Assembly: GCF_020531985.1 (NCBI RefSeq)
Contig: NZ_JAJAVQ010000006.1
Span: 186,001-250,000, forward strand
Direction: 5' to 3'
From: Rheinheimera aquimaris
GTDB taxonomy: Bacteria > Pseudomonadota > Gammaproteobacteria > Enterobacterales > Alteromonadaceae
DNA: 64,000 nucleotides
The stretch's first letter is position 1. Each line of letters begins with the position of its first letter. Shown here one piece after another: positions 27,401 to 34,366 of this stretch. Made by a program: the position numbers and the translations under genes. The notes below the pieces were generated by a model that made no database searches, was not told the DNA's origin, and worked only from the letters and a program-made list of their open reading frames with translations.

Positions 27401-28929
27401 CAGCATCCAGTTTGAAAACCGTCAGAATCCCGGATCCACATAAGCAGGTAAATGTTCTGTTGGTTGATGATAATAAAACAAGTCTTCAGATACTCACTGA
27501 TACGTTGGCTCAGCTTAATTGGAATATTACATCAACCACAAAACCCGACGAAGCACTGCAGTTGTATATGTCGGCCTGTGATCACGGCGAGCCGTTTGAT
27601 ATAGCATTGTTAGATTGGAAAATGCCGGTGACTGATGGCTGGGAACTAGCAGCAGAGATCAGAAAAATTACGCCGGTAGATAAGATGCCATTACTTATTA
27701 TGGTTACAGCACATAACAGGGATGAGTTATCTGATAAATTCAATGAACAGGTAAATGTGCTTAATGGGTTTCTTACCAAACCTGTAACCCGGTCGCAAAT
27801 ATTTAATGCCTATTTTGATGCGCTGTCTGTGCCTGACCTTACAAAACATGGCAGTACCTTTGAAGAAAAAGCACTCGCGGGAGTAAGGATCCTACTGGTA
27901 GAAGATAATCCAACTAACCAACTTATTGCAAAAGAGTTGTTAGAAGCGCGTGGGGCAATTCTGACTATTGCAAGTGGTGGTGAGCAGGCGATACGTGAGC
28001 TGGAAAACAGTTTGCTCAATTTTCATGTCATTTTAATGGATATTCAGATGCCAGGTTTAGATGGCTATGAAACCTGCAGACGAATTAAAACTAAAGACAA
28101 GTTCAAGTTACTTCCGATAATTGCGATGACAGCTAACGTTCTGCCGTCTGACAAACAGAAATGTTTTGATGCTGGAATGATTGCTCATATTGGCAAGCCC
28201 TTTGATCTGCAAGAGGTTATTTTCACTATTGAGCGTGTTTTGAAAGGCACGCCGCAAACTGAGTATGTACGTGAACTAAAGGATCATCGTCTAGCGATGT
28301 CCGAAGAGGTTATAGCCTATTGCAAGAGCTGTTCTATAAGTATTGATGCCGCTATGCAGCGTTTCAGTAATGTTGTACCAACGTACATACGATCGCTCGA
28401 TTTATTTATCTTAGACTTACAGCAATATACTGATGAGCTAGTTGGAGGCATCACAGAGCATGATGAACTTAAGAGGTTGTTTCATACTTTAAAGAGCACA
28501 GCTGGGGCTTTAGGATTTTCGCCGTTATCAGAAGTCTCTGCAGAATTAGAGCAATCAATAGCGAGTAATAATTCAGCATCTTTATCACCGGAGCAAATGA
28601 ATCTTGCATTGAGAAACTTGTCAGTGGCGCTCGAGCAAAGCATACGCTTGAGAGCTTTAATGGGAAGTCAGGATGAACAGAGTGTGGGTAGTTCAGTGAC
28701 GGAAGATAAAGCTGATTTTTTACAGACGTTTGAGTTGCTATGTTCAGAAGTAACTAATTTCAATATGCATGCGTTGGATACTCTATTAGAGATCTTACCT
28801 GAGTTGAACAACGTATCACCTGCTATCGCAGATAAATTAGTAGCGTCACTTAACAAATTGAAATTCAAAGAGGCAAAGGTGATATTAGCTGAATTAAATG
28901 ACATGTTAGGAAACCCAAATGGTAATTAG
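24472..28929 (+). CDS. CHASE-domain hybrid histidine kinase with two receivers and HPt
   Basis: This 1485-aa protein has the order membrane helix, CHASE-type periplasmic sensor (about 60-250; RTYEYGLRALKAAVDTVG and FPGARGFGVI are typical), second helix (306-326), three PAS domains, HisKA (HELRTPLNA, His near 758), ATPase (NLGGNAVKFTDKG, DTGVGIA, GGLGLGLTIASR), receiver 1 (VLLVDDNKTS, ALLDWKMPVTDGW), receiver 2 (ILLVEDNPTN, ILMDIQMPGLDGY) and HPt (FHTLKSTAGALGF, His near 1336). It therefore carries a complete internal phosphorelay. The stop overlaps the start of the downstream REC-GGDEF gene by 11 bases, which points to that cyclase as the output. The gene is AT-rich, with many ATA and AGA codons unlike the neighbouring core genes. 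Confidence 0.93.
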   Translation: MKLRIANQKSLFMFLVLLTITGVCTAFYSEHLITSRNEAVINDSLETELKSVVEAVSEAVRTYEYGLRALKAAVDTVGFENFNYQAQLSYFKSRDYSTEFPGARGFGVIKKVAEADLEKFLDAARNDRNGDFNLKQLDSPKDPLFIIQYIEPENVNGQAVGLDVGSEFFRRQAALISATSRTTQLTGPITLVQASQKAKHGFLLLHPIFKVNAKSLEEELVGWVYAPLLIHEILDSVTKGQEAFNVAISDVTAPVPISFYGNWDESELSAKVFVTDEVDVFGRRWLVKGIPTPTYLAELPLENATFVFWQIVVVTMLIVVLLFVVVHYFSQRLSHLKSRLSFASVVENASDGVIGLNSQFAVTSWNKSAKSIFDFVEPESVNKPFLNWLGRAISSEKLISMYKQVAKGQVLNNINIKYQPLETKGERYLSINMSPLFINKEFSGATITVHDSTDIVNLQHELMNKNKELLKDISSTSQKLLSQISFEDSILNNTTLAIIKCRVDGEITLFNQMACRLFGFSVSEVVGKRNITQFFDATALKIAPQADKLPEDFLHQMKSQSMAGEHISVKCLLKNKSDELFPTLLNVAPIYGEDKIESYVFIVNDISQNQLLARNLELVESAVDNAQDVLLWLTPDGNIFHCNPYAKIILGLNISAEQKRNISEVMNLNHSDTWDNIRKSVLLSGRKTFEASFYKNGRYISYNLVSACLLTIENEQVIYLAAKDISEIQEKEKLLSIALEKADAASTAKTDFIANMSHELRTPLNAVSGSLQLLELTESEQKQQNYLAAAKEAVGSLTSIVNDILEFTSLDGEQIAIKNSDVELDEILSQVGVQLYALVKNKPVEVHYSVDKDVPHFFSTDAIKIKRILKNLGGNAVKFTDKGEVVIRIFVMETLDNGKIRLGISVKDTGVGIASDKLTSIFELFSQADNTASRQHGGLGLGLTIASRYAQLLGGDIKVQSEVGSGSEFICDILVGPASSLKTVRIPDPHKQVNVLLVDDNKTSLQILTDTLAQLNWNITSTTKPDEALQLYMSACDHGEPFDIALLDWKMPVTDGWELAAEIRKITPVDKMPLLIMVTAHNRDELSDKFNEQVNVLNGFLTKPVTRSQIFNAYFDALSVPDLTKHGSTFEEKALAGVRILLVEDNPTNQLIAKELLEARGAILTIASGGEQAIRELENSLLNFHVILMDIQMPGLDGYETCRRIKTKDKFKLLPIIAMTANVLPSDKQKCFDAGMIAHIGKPFDLQEVIFTIERVLKGTPQTEYVRELKDHRLAMSEEVIAYCKSCSISIDAAMQRFSNVVPTYIRSLDLFILDLQQYTDELVGGITEHDELKRLFHTLKSTAGALGFSPLSEVSAELEQSIASNNSASLSPEQMNLALRNLSVALEQSIRLRALMGSQDEQSVGSSVTEDKADFLQTFELLCSEVTNFNMHALDTLLEILPELNNVSPAIADKLVASLNKLKFKEAKVILAELNDMLGNPNGN

Positions 28930-29890
28930 CAAACTGGACAGCCAGGTTCAAATGGATACCAGTGGCGCTACCATTTTAGTCGTCGACGACCAGCCTATAA
29001 ATATCCAAACCATTTATAACATCTTGAACCCGACTTACGTTGTCTTAGCGGCGACATCAGGAGAAGATGCCCTGGAATTATGTCTGGAGAAAATACCAGA
29101 TCTGATATTGCTAGATGTACTGATGCCAGATATGTCAGGGTTAGAGTTGTGTGGTTTACTGAAGCGTGACGAGAGGATCAGGGATGTCCCTGTCATTTTC
29201 GTTACATCTATAAACGACCAGGAAGAAGAGTCATCATGTTGGGAAGCCGGGGCAGTAGACTTTATCACCAAGCCAGTAAATGCGACCACTCTGATTAACC
29301 GGATACGAGCTCATTTAACAATTAAATACCAGAGAGATATATTGTTGCAGCTGGTCTTTGTTGACGGGCTCACCGGCGTTTATAACAGGCGGTACTTTGA
29401 TGAACATCTACTTAAATTCGGGAATATAGGAAGTCGAACAACGACAGACACTGCTGTTCTATTGCTAGATATCGATTCATTCAAACTGTACAACGATCAC
29501 TACGGTCACCTTAAAGGTGACGAAGTGCTGCGCAATGCCGCAAACCTCGTTAAGTCTTCACTATTACGTCCTGCTGACTTTGTCAGTCGATATGGTGGTG
29601 AAGAATTTGCTGTTGTTTTGCCTGACACCGATTTCGAAGGTGCTTCAGAGGTAGCTGAGCGGATCCGCTCAGCTTTTTTTAATAAGAATATTGAGCACGT
29701 CACCTCATCACATCGACGGTTAACTGTCAGTATCGGAATATCAACTTTTAATGTTGCAAAAAAGCAGAACATGAAGGTGGTTGAGCTAGCAGACGCAAAC
29801 CTCTATGAAGCTAAATCCAGAGGGCGCAACACTGTTTATCCTGATATCTCAAGCAATGACAATAAGCCTAAAGCATCTGTTCTCAACTAA
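28919..29890 (+). CDS. REC-GGDEF diguanylate cyclase response regulator
   Basis: The product is 323 aa. The receiver (ATILVVDDQPIN, acceptor D66 in LILLDVLMPDMSG, Lys in DFITKPV) is followed by a GGDEF domain with VDGLTGVYNRRYFDEHL and the active signature RYGGEEF near residue 225. The inhibitory RxxD site (RPAD) stands five residues before it, so both synthesis of c-di-GMP and product inhibition are expected. It starts within the end of the CHASE kinase gene, with AGGA eight bases upstream. The architecture resembles PleD/WspR-type cyclases that are switched on by phosphorylation. Confidence 0.95.
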   Translation: MVISKLDSQVQMDTSGATILVVDDQPINIQTIYNILNPTYVVLAATSGEDALELCLEKIPDLILLDVLMPDMSGLELCGLLKRDERIRDVPVIFVTSINDQEEESSCWEAGAVDFITKPVNATTLINRIRAHLTIKYQRDILLQLVFVDGLTGVYNRRYFDEHLLKFGNIGSRTTTDTAVLLLDIDSFKLYNDHYGHLKGDEVLRNAANLVKSSLLRPADFVSRYGGEEFAVVLPDTDFEGASEVAERIRSAFFNKNIEHVTSSHRRLTVSIGISTFNVAKKQNMKVVELADANLYEAKSRGRNTVYPDISSNDNKPKASVLN

Positions 29891-30342
29891 CAAATATTTG
29901 CTCGTACTTTAACAAAGCTATTCTGAAGAAGTCCGGGCAAAATCCGCTTCTCGCTCATAGCAGCCGGCTATAAACCGGCTTGCTCCAGTAACGTTGCCAT
30001 ATGCTGCAAGGCGCCAATGCCCTAAATATCGGTTGCCTGCAGCGGCACTTTGCATAACGGCAGCCTGACGAAATCCTGCGCTATTTGCTGTAAATGCACT
30101 TTTCCAGGCTGAGCCTTTCGGCACTGCGCCCGTTTATTTCAGGTACTTTTTTGTTGTCTGAAAATATCAGCTGACATCGACGTAATGTGAAGCGAATGCA
30201 CGCCAATCGTTATCCGTTACTTCGACTATAGGCTAGTATTACCCTAAATATTTCCATGCTAAGCTGCGGCGCCCTACATAAAATTGCATAACTCTGCGCT
30301 GATGCAGGTTGGCAAACTATAAAACAACGAGGAATCTGCGTA
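29891..30342. other. Intergenic region with a decayed coding remnant
   Basis: These 452 bases separate the signalling block from the transporter gene. The first half holds a minus-strand coding relic (29968-30125). The second half should carry the transporter promoter; no box pair is convincing. A half-site TGTGA near 30187 is too weak to call a CRP site. Confidence 0.5.
29968..30125 (-). pseudogene. Possible 3' remnant of a dihydrodipicolinate-synthase-family gene
   Basis: One minus-strand frame reads FVRLPLCKVPLQATDI, an in-frame TAG at 30022-30024, then GIGALQHMATLLEQAGL and a natural-looking stop at 29968-29970. The pattern RxPL followed by a helix ending in LLEQAGL is what the C-terminus of DHDPS/N-acetylneuraminate-lyase family proteins looks like. 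No start or upstream body is present, so this would be a scar left by a deletion or by arrival of the neighbouring block. The match is by eye and short. Confidence 0.3.
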
Positions 30343-31806
30343 ATGCTAATATTCTTTATCAGTATCGCCATACTCTTACTTGGCTATAAACTGTACAGCC
30401 CGTTTGTTGAAAAACAAGCAGCCATAGATCCCAGCGCTGTCACGCCTCAGGAGCGTCTGCATGACGGTGTTGATTATGTCGCTATCCATCCTGTAAAAGC
30501 ATTCCTCATTCAGTTTCTGAATGTAGCGGGGGTAGGGCCAATTTTCGGTCCTATTTTAGGTGCTGTATATGGCCCTGTTGCACTAGTGTGGATTGTAATA
30601 GGTAACGTTGTCGGCGGAGCTGTGCACGATTACTTCTCTGGTGTAATGAGCTTAAAAGAAGACGGTAAGAGCTTACCCGAAATAGCCGGCCATTATTACA
30701 ATGTGATTTTTAAAGGCTTCATGCTGATTTTTACTGCGATGTTGCTGTTCTTCGTTGGCGTCGTGTTTATCATGAGCCCGGCAGGCTTACTGAGTAACCT
30801 ATCTTTCTTTGAAGGTACGATTCTGGCGGGTAATACCTTTTGGGTATTGGTGATTCTGGCCTATTACTTTTTAGCGACGTTATTACCCATTGATAAAATC
30901 ATCACTAAGTTATACCCAATGTTTGGTGCATTAATGATTGTGATGACCAGCCTTATTGCCATTTCAATACTGCTGGAAGCACCACATTTACCTCAGGTAA
31001 ACGATATCTTTGCTTACTTTGACTCGCACGAACACCATGACTTTTTAACACCTAACCCGGATGGCGCGCCTATTTGGCCGTTGCTGTTCCTGACGATTAC
31101 ATGTGGTGCCATCAGTGGCTTTCATTCTACTCAGTCACCGATGATTGCCAGATGTCTTACTAATGAAAAGTATGCACGCCCGGTATTCTATGGCGCTATG
31201 ATGTGTGAAGGTATAGTAGCCTGTGTGTGGGCCTTAGCCGGTATTTCAGCTTTCCCGGGTGGCTATGTCGAGTTAAAAGCGATGTTAGCGCAGGGTGGCC
31301 CGGGCTTAGTGGTTAACCATATTGCGAACAGTTACCTTGGCGTGTTCGGTGGCGTAATGGCAATACTGGCTGTTGCTATATTCCCAATCACATCAGGTGA
31401 CACCGCGTTTCGTTCATTACGTTTAACCATTATGGATGCGTTTAATATTTCGCAGACCACATTGCACCGCTTGCTGTTAGCAGTTCCACTGCTGGGTGTT
31501 GCTTATTTAATGACGTTCCTGGATTTCTCTCTTATCTGGCGTTATTTCGCGTTCTCTAACATGCTGTTGTCCACCAGCGTATTGTGGTTAGCAACTAAGT
31601 ACCTGTTTGACCGTGGCACTTTCCACTGGATTGCCAGTATTCCTGCGGTAATTGGTACGGCAATTACAGTGGCGTATATTGCCACTGCGGGTATTGGTTT
31701 TAACCTGCCAGCTACGTACAGCAAGCCTATTGGTGTAGCGGTCGCCGTGTTGGTGCTTATCGGTTTATTTGTTGCGCACCAAAAACGTACACCAGCGCAC
31801 GCTTAG
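30343..31806 (+). CDS. CstA-family carbon-starvation/peptide transporter
   Basis: The product is 487 aa, the short form of the CstA family (E. coli CstA and BtsT are about 700). It has some 12-13 hydrophobic helices. Family signatures are visible: DGVDYVAIHPVKAFLIQFLNVAGVGPIFGPILGA (positions about 42-75), GNVVGGAVHDYFSGVMSLKEDGKSLPEIAG, SGFHSTQSPMIARC and FPITSGDTAFRSLRL. Known members import peptides or pyruvate across the inner membrane; the substrate here is not determined. GAGGA stands upstream of ATG. It is a single gene ending in a bidirectional terminator. Confidence 0.92.
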   Translation: MLIFFISIAILLLGYKLYSPFVEKQAAIDPSAVTPQERLHDGVDYVAIHPVKAFLIQFLNVAGVGPIFGPILGAVYGPVALVWIVIGNVVGGAVHDYFSGVMSLKEDGKSLPEIAGHYYNVIFKGFMLIFTAMLLFFVGVVFIMSPAGLLSNLSFFEGTILAGNTFWVLVILAYYFLATLLPIDKIITKLYPMFGALMIVMTSLIAISILLEAPHLPQVNDIFAYFDSHEHHDFLTPNPDGAPIWPLLFLTITCGAISGFHSTQSPMIARCLTNEKYARPVFYGAMMCEGIVACVWALAGISAFPGGYVELKAMLAQGGPGLVVNHIANSYLGVFGGVMAILAVAIFPITSGDTAFRSLRLTIMDAFNISQTTLHRLLLAVPLLGVAYLMTFLDFSLIWRYFAFSNMLLSTSVLWLATKYLFDRGTFHWIASIPAVIGTAITVAYIATAGIGFNLPATYSKPIGVAVAVLVLIGLFVAHQKRTPAHA

Positions 31807-31818
31807 TGTTTATCGAAT

Positions 31819-31846
31819 TAAAAAAGGCCGTTTAACGGCCTTTTTT
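31819..31846. terminator. Bidirectional intrinsic terminator
   Basis: AAAAAAGGCCG/CGGCCTTTTTT with a TTTAA loop lies between the convergent CstA-family and TPR-GGDEF genes. Confidence 0.9.
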
Positions 31847-31847
31847 A

Positions 31848-33719
31848 TTACGCACACACCACTTTATTTCTGCCTTCTGCTTTGGCCTGATATAGCGCTT
31901 TATCCGCTCGTGCCAGGCTGTTATTCAGCGCTTCCGGTGCCTGATACTGGCTGATACCAATACTGCAGGTGACGGCTAAATTGTCATAGCCGGTAAAGGC
32001 AATTGCTGCTATCGCCTGACGCAGCCGTTCGGCAATGATTTCTGCCTGCTGCGCATTGGCATCAGGTAATACGATTAAAAACTCTTCACCGCCGGTGCGG
32101 CCAAATCTGTCTTGCTCTCGCAGCATGGCACAGACGGTGATACACATTTGTTGTAACACTATATCGCCGGCGTCATGGCCGAAGCAGTCGTTGACCTGTT
32201 TAAAATGGTCCAGATCGAGGATCAGAAAACTCAGCTCAGTCTTGGTATCAATCGCCTTTATCCGCTCCTGCTCAGCCTGCATCATAATGCGACGCCGGTT
32301 AGCAACATTGGTCAGCTCATCTGTCATGGCAAGGCGGTGCAGGCGCTGGTTACGCTTTTTCAGCGAGACAGCAAACGCCAGTAAAATGACCAGCATCAGT
32401 ACAATAAGTGCCAGTGCCGCGTATTGCCAGCGCTGTGCCAGTTGTAATGCGCTGACATGCTGCTCTACCAGTTGTTTCTCCGCTTTAAGCTGGGTATTAC
32501 GCTCTTGCTGGCGCACAGAATCAAACTGTACCCGTAATAAATTACTTTGTTGCTCACGGGCTTTTTGCTGCTGGATTTGCGTTTTCTGCAGATACTGGTT
32601 TAACAATGCATAGGCTTCATCATACCGTTTAGCACCCGCTAGCGCTGCTGCCTTGGCTTTGTACAGCATCAGCAAATAGCGCGGGTTGCCGTCTGCACTA
32701 AGCGCGGTCTTAGCCAGGGCAAACTGTTGCAATGCGTCCGGCACCTGCTGCAGAGCCAGCAAGGTTTCACCATGGTACATTGCCAGCAAGCCGCGGTATG
32801 TGCCAACAGAGGACATATCATAAGTTTGCAGCGTATCCAGTTCGCTTTTCGCCTCCTTTGCCAGTGTCATCGCAATGTCGTAACGTTTAAGCAAATTGTT
32901 AATCCACACCAGATTCACTTTGGTAAAGGTGCGCCACATTGGCTCTTTTAACTGCTGGTACACTGTCATCGACTGTTCAAACAATTGCAGCGCTTGTTGA
33001 TACTGGCCAAGCTCAGCATAGGAGTACGCTTTTTCATGCATGATTAAAGCATGCCGGAACTGCTCATCCGGTGAGTTAAACTCCTGCTCGGCCTGGTCAA
33101 TGTAATTCAGCGCGTCCTGATAAAGCCCCATTCGCCGGTAGGTGGCAGCGATGGATAATACTAAATCACTGATATAAGGTTTGTAGCCTAAACCACGTTG
33201 CAACTGATAAGCGGTAACATAATGCTGCATCGCATCGGCATAATTGCCCTGATAAGACGCTATGCTGCCAAGCAGGCTCAGGCTGATAGCAATGCTAAGC
33301 GGGTTTTCACTATCGCTGGCGGCCTGATAACCCAACTGCGCGTTTTGTTCTGCCTGCTGCGCTTGTCCAAGCTGGCTGAACAGGTAATAACGGCAAACGT
33401 AGTAATCGGCCAACGCTGCGCTATCATCGCGTGCTTTGGCGGCGGCGAGTTGCGTATCGCTGTATTCAATGCCTTTTTGCGGCTGGTCGAAAAAGCCCAG
33501 CATACAGCGCATTCTGTCAAAGATATTACGCCGTACCGGGTCATTGGCAGGCAGTGAGGTTTCTAACTCTTGCAGGGTGGTTTGAAAGTCGGTCAGGCTG
33601 AAAAAATAACGCTGACCGCTTTCAATCTGGTGTACCAGCTCATCAAACTGCTCAGGCGTTGCATGCGCGCAACTACAGCAAAGTACAATCAGTGCACAGA
33701 AAAGCCGCTTAATTGCCAT
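31848..33719 (-). CDS. Periplasmic TPR sensor diguanylate cyclase (TPR-TM-GGDEF)
   Basis: The product is 623 aa: a signal peptide (FCALIVLCCSCAHA), about 350 residues of TPR-like repeats in the periplasm, a coiled coil (QQQKAREQQSNLLRVQFD), one membrane helix near 430-452 (YAALALIVLMLVILLAFAV) and a cytoplasmic GGDEF domain. The cyclase signature is GGEEF near residue 541 with the inhibitory RxxD (REQD) five residues before it, so it should be active and feedback-inhibited. The helical repeat domain probably binds a periplasmic ligand or partner. It is a single gene with no partner next to it. Confidence 0.93.
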   Translation of the reverse strand: MAIKRLFCALIVLCCSCAHATPEQFDELVHQIESGQRYFFSLTDFQTTLQELETSLPANDPVRRNIFDRMRCMLGFFDQPQKGIEYSDTQLAAAKARDDSAALADYYVCRYYLFSQLGQAQQAEQNAQLGYQAASDSENPLSIAISLSLLGSIASYQGNYADAMQHYVTAYQLQRGLGYKPYISDLVLSIAATYRRMGLYQDALNYIDQAEQEFNSPDEQFRHALIMHEKAYSYAELGQYQQALQLFEQSMTVYQQLKEPMWRTFTKVNLVWINNLLKRYDIAMTLAKEAKSELDTLQTYDMSSVGTYRGLLAMYHGETLLALQQVPDALQQFALAKTALSADGNPRYLLMLYKAKAAALAGAKRYDEAYALLNQYLQKTQIQQQKAREQQSNLLRVQFDSVRQQERNTQLKAEKQLVEQHVSALQLAQRWQYAALALIVLMLVILLAFAVSLKKRNQRLHRLAMTDELTNVANRRRIMMQAEQERIKAIDTKTELSFLILDLDHFKQVNDCFGHDAGDIVLQQMCITVCAMLREQDRFGRTGGEEFLIVLPDANAQQAEIIAERLRQAIAAIAFTGYDNLAVTCSIGISQYQAPEALNNSLARADKALYQAKAEGRNKVVCA

Positions 33720-33801
33720 ACATCGCCTTCATTACATGCTGCCTGTCAATAGCTTAGCAGCTGCTGCTTATTTGCCTATTACTGTAATACAAAATCAGCA
33801 A

Positions 33802-34155
33802 TCAGGGTTTTTTTACCCAATTACCATCCAACAGTATGTAATGGCCGGCACTGGTGCGCTCCAGTGCTTTTTTGCCTGCCATGGCTTCTACATCGGCCAC
33901 GGCAATGCTGTTTTGCTTAGCCAGTTTGGCATATTCAGCACGGCGGGCATCGTTAATCAGTTTAACGATATCATTTGCTTCACTGTTGTTTTGCACCGCA
34001 CCCAGATAGCCATTGGCCTGCTCGCCAACCAACCCCTGCGCTTTTGCTTGGCCTAACGCCGCCATCGCCTGTTGTAAATTCATTGCCAGCACCGGCAGGC
34101 TGATGGCAAACAGGGCAGGTAACAGCAACATTTTCAGTTTGCTTAAAGATTTCAT
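33802..34155 (-). CDS. ydbL: YdbL-like DUF1318 periplasmic protein
   Basis: The product is 117 aa from ATG 34155, supported by AAGGAG; the longer frame has no such site. A signal peptide (MLLLPALFAISLPVLA) precedes a helical mature domain (LGQAKAQGLVGEQANGYLGAV, INDARRAEYAKLAKQNSI) ending in LLDGNWVKKP, as in DUF1318/YdbL. It is the third gene of the ydbH-ynbE-ydbL operon. In E. coli this set supports phospholipid transport between the two membranes, with YdbL helping assemble YdbH and YnbE. Confidence 0.88.
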   Translation of the reverse strand: MKSLSKLKMLLLPALFAISLPVLAMNLQQAMAALGQAKAQGLVGEQANGYLGAVQNNSEANDIVKLINDARRAEYAKLAKQNSIAVADVEAMAGKKALERTSAGHYILLDGNWVKKP

Positions 34156-34165
34156 TTTATGCTCC

Positions 34166-34354
34166 TTAAAATAACCCACTGTCGTCGCTGAATAGCTCAT
34201 CGAGCTGCTTATCGACTTTGATATAAATTTCATGCTGAATTTTTACATTCAGGTTGATATTAATTGGCTCAGCTGGCATCGCAACCTGCACTTTGGGGGT
34301 GCAGGCTGCCAGGCTCAGCAGGAGGAATATGGTACTGCTCAGTTGCTTAATCAT
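34166..34354 (-). CDS. ynbE: YnbE-like outer-membrane lipoprotein
   Basis: The 62-aa protein has lipobox LAAC near residue 18. The mature part PININLNVKIQHEIYIKVDKQLDELF is the typical YnbE beta-strand plus short helix. YnbE is thought to stack by beta-augmentation on the C-terminus of YdbH, forming the outer-membrane end of a lipid bridge. It lies between ydbH and ydbL with gaps of about ten bases. Confidence 0.9.
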   Translation of the reverse strand: MIKQLSSTIFLLLSLAACTPKVQVAMPAEPININLNVKIQHEIYIKVDKQLDELFSDDSGLF

Positions 34355-34366
34355 TAAGATGCTCCA

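Noticed and set aside
29918-30124. 68-codon minus-strand open frame
   Set aside because: A different frame of the same strand shows the DHDPS-like residues; this open frame is likely chance.
30180-30215. Possible CRP site upstream of the CstA-family gene
   Set aside because: Only the TGTGA half-site is present; the other half does not match TCACA.
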